Origin: JAGOEX01 sp964630905
Lineage (GTDB): Bacteria > UBP6 > UBA1177
Reading direction: 5' to 3'
NCBI GenBank assembly: GCA_964630905.1
Contig: CAZVWR010000002.1
Span: 1-64,000 of the forward strand
DNA: 64,000 bases
The position numbers were made by a program, and so were the translations under genes. Below are positions 18,768 to 27,387 of this stretch, piece after piece. Every line of letters starts with the position of its first letter. Position 1 is the first letter of the stretch. The notes beneath the pieces were generated by a model. It worked only from the letters and a program-made list of their open reading frames with translations, did not search any database and was not told the origin of the DNA.

Positions 18768-20675
18768 ATGAAGCTTCTCACAAAGTTCGTTCTTGTAACT
18801 GTTTCAATTTTCATAATTCTGGCTTTTGCCATTTCGTATGTGAGCATAAAGTGGATAAACAGTAATACCATAAATGAAGCTCAGCACCGTGTCGAACTCA
18901 CAATGAAATCGGCCCTTGATACATTTAATAAAAAAAATGACAGCACACTCCAGCTTCTTGAAGTTTTTGCACAGAATGAGGTTTTAAGGGATTATCTCAA
19001 AAATCCTTCGGACAGGGAACTTTCCGAAAAAGTTATGGAACGGTTCAGGAACCTCAGAATTTCCTACAATATGGATATACTCAACATAATATCACCTGAC
19101 GGAACGGTCATGATGAGAACAAGACCTCCGTTTAACAAAGGTGATGATGTTTCGGACGACCCTATTGTAAAAAATGTTCTGAAACAGAAAAAAAGTGTAA
19201 AAGGGGTTTATGTCCTCACAAAAAGTCTTCTCATGGACGAAGGAACATCGCTTTACCAGAGAACCATTGACACTACCGGCGAATCAGATGCAATGATAAT
19301 GGGAACAGCCATTCCGGTGGTTTACGACGGAAAAATAATCGGCATTCTTTCAACCGGATTTCTTTTGAACGGCAACAATGATCTGGTCGATGAGATCAGG
19401 GATTCAATTCTTTACGGTGATTATTACAAAGGACGCTCCGTAAACACCGTCACAATATTCATGGGAGACAAAAGGATAGCAACCAATGTTGTAGGAGAAA
19501 ATGCAGGCAGAGCAACCGGAACAAGAGCTTCGGAAAAGATCGCCACTTCAGTTATGCAGAATGGAAAACCATGGACCGGAAGAGCGTGGGTCGTTGATGC
19601 GTGGTATCTTTCAAAATATGAGCCGATCAGAAATCCTGACGGGAACATAATCGGAATGCTCTATGTCGGAGAACTTGAAGAAAAATACAGAGATATAAGG
19701 TTCAAAGCTGTTACGAGCATGCTTTCGGTCGTGTTTGCCGGAATGGTCTTCAGCATTCTGATATTCACATTCATCGCATGGGGAATACTTGTCCCTGTGA
19801 AAAATCTTCATAACATGACGGTTCAACTTATGAGCGGTGACAGAAAAGCAAGGATAAAAGGAACTTATTCCGGTGAGATCGGTGATCTGATCCGTTCTTT
19901 TAACAATATGGCTGACGATATTGAAAAACATACCGGAGAGATCGAAAAGAAACAGAAGGAACTTGCCGCACTAAACAGTGAGCTTGAACTTACCAACAGA
20001 AACTATATTGATATGCTCGGATTTGTCAGTCACGAACTTAAAAATCCGCTCGCAAGTGCTGTTATGGGTCTTCATACTGTTAAAGACGGATATCTTGGCG
20101 AACTGAATGAAAAACAACTCAAGGCACTTAACTCTGTTGCAGAAAGCCTCGATTACTTCAAAGATCTTATCAAAAACTATCTTGACCTTTCGCGGCTTGA
20201 AAAAGGTGAATATATCGTACAAAGACAGAACATTTTTCTTAAAAGTGCTGTCATAGATCCAGTGCTCCAGCAGTTCACGGAAGAATTCAAATCCCGCCAC
20301 ATCAGCATTGATCTGGGAGTTCACGATGATACAAAAGTTGATGCAGACCCTGACCTGTTAAGGATCGTTTATGACAACCTGATCAGCAATGCGGTTAAAT
20401 ATGGAAAAGACGGTGGTATCATAAGGCTTCGCGAGAAGATCGTTGACGGGAAGTTCGTGTTTACTGTTTACAACGAAGGAGTGGGAATACCCAAAGAAAA
20501 AATGACACTGCTCTTTAAAAAATTCTCAAGAATATACCGTGCTGAACACGCAGGAAAGAGAGGGACAGGGCTTGGTCTTTATTCCTGCCACGAGATAATC
20601 AAAAAACACGGTGGAAAGATATGGGCTGAATCGGTTCCTGACAAATGGGTCGAGTTCAGTTTTGAAATAGGTTAA
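18768..20675 (+). CDS. Membrane sensor histidine kinase (Cache-HAMP-HisKA-HATPase)
   Basis: 635 residues. The ATG at 18768 is preceded by GAGG with 7 nt spacing; a TTG 6 nt earlier is less likely. Domains: TM1 (about 5-27), a periplasmic Cache-like sensor (about 30-310; DILNIISPDGTVMMRTR, GTAIPVVYDGKIIGILSTGF), TM2 (about 320-345), HAMP, HisKA with FVSHELKNPLASAV (phospho-His about 423), and HATPase_c (NLISNAVKYGKDGG, GTGLGLYSCHEI). It is the first gene behind the sigma-54 type promoter and 11 bp before a single-domain receiver. It probably senses a small molecule in the periplasm and starts the phosphorelay that accompanies the hydrogenase. The ligand is unknown. Confidence 0.92.
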   Translation: MKLLTKFVLVTVSIFIILAFAISYVSIKWINSNTINEAQHRVELTMKSALDTFNKKNDSTLQLLEVFAQNEVLRDYLKNPSDRELSEKVMERFRNLRISYNMDILNIISPDGTVMMRTRPPFNKGDDVSDDPIVKNVLKQKKSVKGVYVLTKSLLMDEGTSLYQRTIDTTGESDAMIMGTAIPVVYDGKIIGILSTGFLLNGNNDLVDEIRDSILYGDYYKGRSVNTVTIFMGDKRIATNVVGENAGRATGTRASEKIATSVMQNGKPWTGRAWVVDAWYLSKYEPIRNPDGNIIGMLYVGELEEKYRDIRFKAVTSMLSVVFAGMVFSILIFTFIAWGILVPVKNLHNMTVQLMSGDRKARIKGTYSGEIGDLIRSFNNMADDIEKHTGEIEKKQKELAALNSELELTNRNYIDMLGFVSHELKNPLASAVMGLHTVKDGYLGELNEKQLKALNSVAESLDYFKDLIKNYLDLSRLEKGEYIVQRQNIFLKSAVIDPVLQQFTEEFKSRHISIDLGVHDDTKVDADPDLLRIVYDNLISNAVKYGKDGGIIRLREKIVDGKFVFTVYNEGVGIPKEKMTLLFKKFSRIYRAEHAGKRGTGLGLYSCHEIIKKHGGKIWAESVPDKWVEFSFEIG

Positions 20676-20686
20676 CGGAGTAAACA

Positions 20687-21085
20687 ATGGTAAACAAGAT
20701 CCTTATTGCAGATGATGATGTACAAATGGTTAATGCAGTGAAAACTCTACTTGAAAATGTGGGATACGACACCGTTTCAACCAACGATCCGAAAGAAGTT
20801 ATCGAGCTGGCAAGAAAAGAGATGCCGGACCTCATTATGCTTGATGTGATGTTTGAGGGGGTGACCGGACCCAACGGTTTTGAACTTTCAAGAAAGATCG
20901 CTTCAGATAAAGACCTGAAAAAAATACCGGTAATAATCTTAAGCGGTGTGAAAAAAGTCATTTCAAGCGATTTTGAAGTGACCCCCGACAAAGAGTGGCT
21001 TCCAATCGCCGCATTTATTGACAAGCCGGTAAAACCTGACCAATTGCTTAGGGAAATTAATAACTTGATGCACAAAAGGAGTTAA
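20687..21085 (+). CDS. Single-domain response regulator (receiver)
   Basis: 132 residues, CheY-like. Acidic pocket IADDD (residues 7-11), phospho-acceptor in MLDVMF (about Asp53), switch Ser in ILSG and Lys in IDKPVKP. There is no output domain, so it must pass phosphate on or act by protein contact. The loop between the switch residue and the Lys is longer than usual (SDFEVTPDKEWLPIAAF), a trait shared with the receivers at 25269 and 26818, so the three probably form one sub-family. It lies 2 bp before hydC. Confidence 0.9.
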   Translation: MVNKILIADDDVQMVNAVKTLLENVGYDTVSTNDPKEVIELARKEMPDLIMLDVMFEGVTGPNGFELSRKIASDKDLKKIPVIILSGVKKVISSDFEVTPDKEWLPIAAFIDKPVKPDQLLREINNLMHKRS

Positions 21086-21087
21086 AA

Positions 21088-21558
21088 ATGGAATCACAGG
21101 TAAAAAAAGTGCTGGAAAAATATCCCGGTGCAGGAAGAGACAAACTGATACCCATTCTGCAGGAAGTTCAGGGTCTTGACGGATTTATCAGCAGAGATTC
21201 TGTTATCGAGATCGGCAGACACTTAAACCTTGCACCGTCAAAAATTTTCGGTGTCGCTACATTCTACAATCAGTTTAGATTTGAGAGGAAAGGAAAACAT
21301 CATGTGCTTGTCTGCAGAGGAACGGCATGTCATGTCAAAGGATCTTCTGACACACTTGATGCAATTGAAAGGGAACTTGGAATAAAAGCGGGTAATACGA
21401 CTAAAGACGGGCTTTTCAGCATTGAAGTTGTCGCCTGTCTCGGAGCATGCGGACTTGCACCGCTCATCTGCGTTGACAACGAATTCTATGCAAATGCGAC
21501 AAGAGAAAGAATTAAAGAAATAATAAAGAGTTACCGTGCAAAGGGACGGGAGGCGTAA
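21088..21558 (+). CDS. hydC: NADH-dependent [FeFe] hydrogenase, NuoE-like [2Fe-2S] subunit
   Basis: 156 residues, the usual size for NuoE/HydC. It has the thioredoxin-like [2Fe-2S] fold with four ligands in the order C-x4-C (CRGTAC) and C-x3-C (CLGAC), preceded by the conserved FGVATFYNQF. In trimeric electron-bifurcating hydrogenases this gamma subunit works with the NuoF-like beta subunit in electron exchange with NAD(H). AGGAG precedes the ATG. The stop is 1 bp before hydB, so translation is probably coupled. Confidence 0.93.
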   Translation: MESQVKKVLEKYPGAGRDKLIPILQEVQGLDGFISRDSVIEIGRHLNLAPSKIFGVATFYNQFRFERKGKHHVLVCRGTACHVKGSSDTLDAIERELGIKAGNTTKDGLFSIEVVACLGACGLAPLICVDNEFYANATRERIKEIIKSYRAKGREA

Positions 21559-21559
21559 C

Positions 21560-23524
21560 ATGAAAAAAAATATTGCTAACAACTGTTGGAGCGATGCAGG
21601 AACGGCTTCAGATGCACTACTTGAAAAACTTGTAAAAAAAGGTTTTACGCTGAAACCGGGAAAACCTGATGAAATTAAAAAATTAACCCGTGAAACCATA
21701 GATAAGACTGTGATTTATATCGGTGCAGGCACATGCGGACTCGGTGCCGGAGCGGCTGCAACCAGAAAAGAGATTGAAAAATATATCGCAGACAAAGGTA
21801 TCGAAGCCCGGATAATAGAAGTGGGCTGTATCGGTCTTTGCAGTGCGGAACCCCTTGTTGACATTCAGATCCCGGGCAGAACAAGAGTAAGTTTCAGGAA
21901 CATCACATCGGAAAAAGTAGAAAAACTTTTTGATGATTTTTTCAACGGTGCGGTGTCTGAAGATAAGGTTTTAGGTCAGTTTCATTGCCAAAGCTCTCTC
22001 AAATGGGACAACATCCCCTTCCTTAGCCAGCATCCCTTCTTTGCACCTCAGAAACGGTGGGTGCTTATCAATTGCGGTATAGTCGACCCCTTGAGCATCG
22101 AAGAATATGTTTCAAGGGGCGGCTATGCATCTTTAAATGATGCTCTTGCCAAAACTCCGGAAAATGTCTGCAATGAAGTTGAAAAAAGCGGACTCAGAGG
22201 CAGAGGGGGCGGTGGCTTCCCGACGGGTAAAAAATGGAAATTTGCGGCGGCTGAAAAAAGTGAACAGAAATATCTGATATGCAATGCTGACGAAGGTGAT
22301 CCCGGTGCTTTCATGGATAGAGCTGTAATTGAAGGTGATCCGTTCAGACTGCTTGAAGGAATGACAATCGCAGCTTACGGAATAGGTGCTTCAAAAGGTT
22401 ATATCTACATCAGAGCTGAATATCCTCTTGCAATAGAACGACTTTATTTTGCAATAGATAAAGCAAAGAAATACGGGCTGTTAGGCAGCAATATACTCGG
22501 AACCGGCTTTAACTTCGATCTCCAGATAAAAATGGGAGCCGGAGCTTTTGTATGCGGAGAGGAGACCGCTCTTATCAACAGTATTGAAGGGAAGCGCGGA
22601 ATGCCTAAGCCCAGACCGCCATACCCTGCCGTGAGCGGGCTTTTTGGAAAACCGACAGTCATCAACAATGTCGAAACATTCGCCAATGTTCCGTTCGTTT
22701 TCCTCAAAGGTGCAGATTACTTCAGCTCATTTGGAACTGCAACAACTAAAGGAACAAAGGTTTTCGCCCTGAGCGGAAGAGTTGCGCGGACAGGTCTTGT
22801 TGAAGTTGAAATGGGAACAACAGTCAGGGATATCATTTTCAGTATCGGCGGAGGCATCCCGAATGGAAAGAAATACAAAGCGGCTCAGATCGGTGGTCCG
22901 AGCGGTGGCTGTATTTCCGATATCAATCTTGACATAGAAATAGACTATGAACGGCTGAAAACTGTCGGAGCAATGATGGGTTCAGGCGGTCTGGTTGTCA
23001 TGGATGAGAACACATGCATGGTTGATGTCGCAAAATTCTTCATGGATTTCATACAGAGAGAATCATGCGGGAAATGCATCCCCTGCCGCGAAGGAACAAA
23101 AAGAATGCTTGAAATACTTGAAATGATAACCCGTTCAAGGGCGAAAGAAACTAAAGAACAGGCACTTATAAGATTTCAGGGTGTAATGCAGCTTACAGAA
23201 CTTGCCGAAGTCATCAAATCCACAAGTCTCTGCGGACTCGGCAACACTGCCCCCAACCCGGTTCTTTCAACACTGAAATGGTTCAGAGAAGAATATGATG
23301 CACATATTTATGACAGAAAATGTCCTGCCGGAGCATGCAAGGATCTTGTGACATATAAAATAATTGAAGACAAATGCAAGGGCTGCACTATTTGTGCAAA
23401 GAAATGTCCCGTAACAGCAATAAAAGGAGCTCCCAAGTCACCCCACTACATCATAGAAGACAAGTGTATCAAGTGCGGTGCCTGCCTTGCGGCATGTCCT
23501 TTCGGCGCAATTATAACAGAATGA
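21560..23524 (+). CDS. hydB: NADH-dependent [FeFe] hydrogenase, NuoF-like flavoprotein subunit
   Basis: 654 residues from the ATG at 21560, which has GGGAGG 6 nt upstream; a GTG 24 nt earlier lies inside hydC and is unlikely. Domains: an N-terminal thioredoxin-like [2Fe-2S] region (about 30-115), FMN and NADH binding (GLRGRGGGGFPTGKKW near 213; CNADEGDPGAF), an SLBB domain, a [4Fe-4S] site (CGKCIPCREG near 502, with the distal Cys in TSLCGLGN), and two C-terminal ferredoxin motifs (CKGCTICAKKCP; CIKCGACLAACP). In the Thermotoga-type HydABC complex this subunit takes electrons between NADH and ferredoxin-like clusters, and its flavin is the proposed bifurcation site. Confidence 0.95.
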   Translation: MKKNIANNCWSDAGTASDALLEKLVKKGFTLKPGKPDEIKKLTRETIDKTVIYIGAGTCGLGAGAAATRKEIEKYIADKGIEARIIEVGCIGLCSAEPLVDIQIPGRTRVSFRNITSEKVEKLFDDFFNGAVSEDKVLGQFHCQSSLKWDNIPFLSQHPFFAPQKRWVLINCGIVDPLSIEEYVSRGGYASLNDALAKTPENVCNEVEKSGLRGRGGGGFPTGKKWKFAAAEKSEQKYLICNADEGDPGAFMDRAVIEGDPFRLLEGMTIAAYGIGASKGYIYIRAEYPLAIERLYFAIDKAKKYGLLGSNILGTGFNFDLQIKMGAGAFVCGEETALINSIEGKRGMPKPRPPYPAVSGLFGKPTVINNVETFANVPFVFLKGADYFSSFGTATTKGTKVFALSGRVARTGLVEVEMGTTVRDIIFSIGGGIPNGKKYKAAQIGGPSGGCISDINLDIEIDYERLKTVGAMMGSGGLVVMDENTCMVDVAKFFMDFIQRESCGKCIPCREGTKRMLEILEMITRSRAKETKEQALIRFQGVMQLTELAEVIKSTSLCGLGNTAPNPVLSTLKWFREEYDAHIYDRKCPAGACKDLVTYKIIEDKCKGCTICAKKCPVTAIKGAPKSPHYIIEDKCIKCGACLAACPFGAIITE

Positions 23525-23535
23525 TGGAGAGAGCT

Positions 23536-25257
23536 ATGAATACAATGACTGTTAATGGAAAAGAGGTTCCTTTCAACGGGAACGAAACGATACTGACCGC
23601 ACTTAAAAGAGAAGGAATAAAGATACCGACGCTCTGCCACATTGAAGGGCTTCCCCCTACCGGTGCGTGCAGAATATGTGTCGTGGAAGATGCAAAGACC
23701 GGAGTGCTTATCCCTTCATGCAGCTTTCCGGCAACTGATAAGATGTCAATACTTACACACAGTCCTAAAGTAATAAAGGCAAGAAAAACCATTGTGGAAC
23801 TGCTTCTTGCAAACCATCCTGATGACTGTCTCTACTGCGACAGAAACCTCAACTGCGCATTGCAGACTCTGGCAGAAGAACACGGTGTCCGTCAGAGAAA
23901 GATCAGTGCTGAAAAGATAAAACAGTTCGTTGACAACTCAAGTCCTTCAATAATGCGTGATCCTGAAAAATGTATCTTGTGTGGAAAATGTGTAAGAACC
24001 TGTGAAGAGATCCAGGGCGTTTCGGCACTTGATTTCAGCGGAAGAGGGTCAAAAAGCAGAATCTCCACAGCTTTCAATGTATCACTCAATCTTTCGACCT
24101 GTGTTGCCTGCGGACAGTGTGTCAATGCATGCCCGACAGGGGCGCTTGTTGAAAGATCAAGTATCAGGGAGGTCGTCAACGCACTTCAGGATCCGGAAAA
24201 GACAGTTGTTATCCAGCATGCTCCGGCAGTCAGTATTTCGCTTGCGGAGGAACTCGGTCTTGAACCGGGTACTGATATTATCGGAGTTATGACAGCGGCA
24301 CTCAAGCAGATAGGATTCAATTATGTTTTTGACACTTCTTTCTCAGCCGACCTTACCATAATGGAAGAGGCAAGCGAACTTGTTCAAAGAGTTACACAAA
24401 ACGGTGTGCTTCCAATGATAACATCGTGTTCTCCGGCGTGGATAAAATTTGCTGAAACATTCTATCCAGACCTTATTCCGAATGTATCTTCCTGTAAAAG
24501 TCCTCAGCAGATGCTCGGTTCCATGATAAAGAACTACTGGGCTCCCAAAATGAATATCCCTTCTGAAAAGGTATTTTCGGTCAGTGTCATGCCATGCACC
24601 GCAAAGAAATTCGAGATCGAACGGGAAGAGATGGTTTCAAAAGGAATATCCGATATTGATGCGGTCCTTACAACAAGAGAGCTTGCCAAACTTATCAGAA
24701 TGTATTCAATCGACATCAGAAAGGCGGGATCTGCTGAGTGTGACCTTCCTTTCGGCGAAAGATCATCAGCAGGAAAGCTTTTCGGAGCAAGCGGAGGAGT
24801 AATGGAAGCTGCCATCAGAACAGCTTACTGGATGATAACAGGAAATGAACTAACAAACCTTGTCATATCAGAGCTTCGTGACAAGGAAAACTACAGAGAG
24901 ATAACAGTTGACATAAACGGTCTGAAAGTAAAAGCGGCAGTTGTCAGCGGTCTTGGAAATGCACGGCTTGTGCTTGATAAAATGATGAAAAAAGAATGTG
25001 ACCTCCACTTCCTTGAGATCATGTCATGCCCCGGCGGCTGCATTAACGGCGGAGGCCAGCCCAGAGCGATCGATAAAGAAGCAGTTAAAAAGAGAATGGC
25101 CGCCCTGTACTCAATTGACAGTTCAGCAGAAATAAGGGTGAGCCATAAGAACAGTTCAGTAATGGGTCTTTATGAAAATTTCCTTGGAAAACCGGGAAGC
25201 CATAAAGCTCATGAACTGCTTCATACAACATACCAGAAAAGAACAGATCTAATCTAA
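23536..25257 (+). CDS. hydA: [FeFe] hydrogenase catalytic subunit, multimeric type
   Basis: 573 residues. The ATG at 23536 has GGAGAG just upstream; longer frames run back into hydB. Domains: plant-type [2Fe-2S] (CHIEGLPPTGACRIC...C), a His-ligated [4Fe-4S] motif (HPDDCLYCDRNLNC), two [4Fe-4S] (CILCGKCVRTC; CVACGQCVNACP), then the H-cluster domain: L1 TSCSPAW (about 296), L2 MPCTAKKFE (about 351) and L3 MSCPGGCINGGGQP (about 496). The positions match those of clostridial CpI. L1 reads TSCS rather than the textbook TSCC, so an alignment is needed to see which Cys is kept. It produces or consumes H2 in the cytoplasm. No maturases (hydE, hydF, hydG) are in the window. Confidence 0.95.
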   Translation: MNTMTVNGKEVPFNGNETILTALKREGIKIPTLCHIEGLPPTGACRICVVEDAKTGVLIPSCSFPATDKMSILTHSPKVIKARKTIVELLLANHPDDCLYCDRNLNCALQTLAEEHGVRQRKISAEKIKQFVDNSSPSIMRDPEKCILCGKCVRTCEEIQGVSALDFSGRGSKSRISTAFNVSLNLSTCVACGQCVNACPTGALVERSSIREVVNALQDPEKTVVIQHAPAVSISLAEELGLEPGTDIIGVMTAALKQIGFNYVFDTSFSADLTIMEEASELVQRVTQNGVLPMITSCSPAWIKFAETFYPDLIPNVSSCKSPQQMLGSMIKNYWAPKMNIPSEKVFSVSVMPCTAKKFEIEREEMVSKGISDIDAVLTTRELAKLIRMYSIDIRKAGSAECDLPFGERSSAGKLFGASGGVMEAAIRTAYWMITGNELTNLVISELRDKENYREITVDINGLKVKAAVVSGLGNARLVLDKMMKKECDLHFLEIMSCPGGCINGGGQPRAIDKEAVKKRMAALYSIDSSAEIRVSHKNSSVMGLYENFLGKPGSHKAHELLHTTYQKRTDLI

Positions 25258-25268
25258 GGGGGAATAAA

Positions 25269-25664
25269 ATGGAAGAACTTCGGAACAGAATAATGCTGGT
25301 CGATGACGACCCCGACTTTCTCGAGCCGATAAAGATGGTGCTCGAAAGTCACAACTACATTGTGGAAACGGCCAACAGTGAAGAAGGTGCCGTAAAGCTG
25401 ATGGATGTTTTCAAACCTGACCTTGCAGTGTTCGATCTTATGATGGACAACTACGATTCAGGATTCATTCTGAGCCACAAGCTTAAAAGCAGATACCCTG
25501 ACGCTCTCGTGATAATCGCAACAGGTGTCACAAAAGAGACAGGGTTCAGGTTTTCAGCAGATTCCAAATATGGCGGAAACTGGACAAATGCTGACCTCAT
25601 AATGGACAAAGGGATCCGTCCCGACCAGATATTAAAGGAAATAAAGAAGCTTTTAAAAGGCTAA
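25269..25664 (+). CDS. Single-domain response regulator (receiver)
   Basis: 131 residues. Acidic pocket LVDDD, phospho-acceptor Asp in VFDLMM, switch Thr in IATG and Lys in MDKGIRP. The loop before the Lys is long (RFSADSKYGGNWTNADL), as in the receivers at 20687 and 26818. There is no output domain. It follows hydA by 11 bp and precedes the receiver-kinase gene by 11 bp, so it is inside the hydrogenase transcription unit. Confidence 0.88.
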   Translation: MEELRNRIMLVDDDPDFLEPIKMVLESHNYIVETANSEEGAVKLMDVFKPDLAVFDLMMDNYDSGFILSHKLKSRYPDALVIIATGVTKETGFRFSADSKYGGNWTNADLIMDKGIRPDQILKEIKKLLKG

Positions 25665-25675
25665 CGGAGGGGATG

Positions 25676-26800
25676 ATGAATTATCTCAAGCTGCTGATAG
25701 TTGACGATGACCAGAGAATGAGGGAAAGCTGTTCAATGCTTCTTGAAACATTGAAGATAAAACTTCCATGGCTCGAAGATGAATACCGTTTTCAGATAAC
25801 GGAGACCGGAACAGCTGAGGAAGCAAAGAGCTTAATTGAATCGCAAAAAACAGATCTTCTCCTTCTTGATCAGCATCTTCCCGGTATTCAGGGAACAGAT
25901 CTGCTTGAGTATATTTCAAGTCAGGAAATTGACATACAGACTGTTATGATAACAGGGAACGCAACACTTGATACGGCAGTAAGTGCCGCACGGAACGGTG
26001 CAAACGAGATACTGGCAAAACCTTTCACACCTGAAGAGCTCAGAACGGCTGTCACAAAAGCGGCGAAGTTCCTCATACTCCAGAGGATCGTTTCTAAACT
26101 CGATGAGGAGCGGAAAAAAACAAGGTTTGAGTTCATAAGAGTTCTTTCGCATGAACTGAAAAGTCCTCTTGCGGCGGTGACAGGATATATGAACATCATA
26201 AAGAACAGAACCATCGGCAATGATCTTGAAACATACATCCCTTCCATTGAAAGGTCGATTCTGCGGCTTGAAGGGATGAAACGGCTTATTTCCGACATGC
26301 TTGATCTGACAAGAATCGAATCCGGTGTCAAAGTAAGAAACATCTCTGAGCATGTGATCTCTGAAATTGTCGCTGACATGGTTGAAGGGGTCCGGACACA
26401 GGCGGCGGAAAGAAAAATATCAATAACAGCCGAAATTCCCGATTTTAAAATTATTGTTGACAGAGTTGATATTGAAATTATCTTGACAAATCTTTTAACT
26501 AATGCTGTAAAATATAATAAGGATGGTGGTAGTATTAAACTTACTGCTCATAAAATCGGTAGAGCTTTGAAGATTCAATGTTCGGACAGCGGTATAGGAA
26601 TGACAGAAGAAGAAGTTTCCAGACTTTTTCAGGAGTTTACGAGAATAAGGAACGAACAGACAAAGAACATTCTCGGAAACGGTCTGGGGTTATCGATACT
26701 TAAAAAAGTTGTGTCACTTTACGACGGTGAAGTAAGCGTGTCATCGAAGTATGGAGAAGGAACCGAATTTACAGTGATTTTGCCGGGTATCATAAACTGA
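25676..26800 (+). CDS. Soluble receiver-histidine kinase
   Basis: 374 residues from the second of two tandem ATGs; GGAGG lies 5 nt upstream of it. An N-terminal receiver (about 1-125; LIVDDD, LLLDQHLPG, TGNA, AKPF) is fused to HisKA (VLSHELKSPLAAVTGY, His about 158) and HATPase_c (NLLTNAVKYNKDGG, GNGLGLSILKKV). There are no membrane segments or sensor domain. The receiver probably takes phosphate or a signal from another kinase and gates the kinase core, making this the internal node of a branched relay. Its HisKA region resembles that of the membrane kinase at 18768. Confidence 0.9.
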   Translation: MNYLKLLIVDDDQRMRESCSMLLETLKIKLPWLEDEYRFQITETGTAEEAKSLIESQKTDLLLLDQHLPGIQGTDLLEYISSQEIDIQTVMITGNATLDTAVSAARNGANEILAKPFTPEELRTAVTKAAKFLILQRIVSKLDEERKKTRFEFIRVLSHELKSPLAAVTGYMNIIKNRTIGNDLETYIPSIERSILRLEGMKRLISDMLDLTRIESGVKVRNISEHVISEIVADMVEGVRTQAAERKISITAEIPDFKIIVDRVDIEIILTNLLTNAVKYNKDGGSIKLTAHKIGRALKIQCSDSGIGMTEEEVSRLFQEFTRIRNEQTKNILGNGLGLSILKKVVSLYDGEVSVSSKYGEGTEFTVILPGIIN

Positions 26801-26817
26801 ATTAAAGGGAGATTATC

Positions 26818-27204
26818 ATGACAACTGCACCAAAAAAAGTTTTTCTTGTTGACGATGATGCAGACATCATTGCACAGAACAAAATGGTTCTTGAAGCTAA
26901 AGGTTTTATTGTTGAAGATGCGGCAAGTGCAAAAGAAGCAGGGGAAAAGATCGGAAAATTCAGACCTGACATCATCATTCTCGATGTAATGATGGAACAT
27001 CCCAGAGCAGGACTTGAATTTGCAGGAAAGATCGCAACGGAAAAAGGAATGCCGAAGATCCCGATCATTCTTCTTACAAGTGACGGACACAACCCGGCAT
27101 GGCTGAGCGAACCGAACTTTACATGGGTAAAAATAGCTCAGGTACTTGATAAACCGGTCACTCCCGAAAAGCTTGTTGAGACAGTCAACAAAATACTCAA
27201 GTAA
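26818..27204 (+). CDS. Single-domain response regulator (receiver)
   Basis: 128 residues. FLVDDD, phospho-acceptor in ILDVMM, switch Thr in LLTSDG and Lys in LDKPVTP. A long insertion (HNPAWLSEPNFTWVKIAQ) sits before the Lys. It is the last gene of the hydrogenase operon, 17 bp after the receiver-kinase. I see no strong terminator behind it. Confidence 0.88.
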   Translation: MTTAPKKVFLVDDDADIIAQNKMVLEAKGFIVEDAASAKEAGEKIGKFRPDIIILDVMMEHPRAGLEFAGKIATEKGMPKIPIILLTSDGHNPAWLSEPNFTWVKIAQVLDKPVTPEKLVETVNKILK

Positions 27205-27258
27205 CAAAGATCTGTTCTTTCAGTAATTCATAAAAAAGATCAAATTCAATTCTGAAGA

Positions 27259-27313
27259 TCAACTCACCTGAAAACTGGAAAAGGTGGAATTTATTTAGGG
27301 TGTTGGGGTGAAT
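27259..27313. repeat. Dispersed cassette-type repeat, copy a
   Basis: AACTCACCTGAAAACTGG, then GGTGGAATTTATTTAGGG, then TGTTGGGG. It is the same core as copies b to e, at the 3' side of the Bro-N gene. The 183 bp between the hydrogenase operon and Bro-N holds nothing else that I recognise. Confidence 0.75.
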
Positions 27314-27387
27314 TTGAATAAGAAAAACATGTGTGGGAATGGGGGCACTTTCGGGTTTCAATCGCTAAGAATTAAGCTTTTGGTTTT

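Noticed and set aside
23374..23535. N-terminal extension of hydA
   Set aside because: It overlaps the end of hydB in another frame. GGAGAG and the ferredoxin domain fix the start at 23536.
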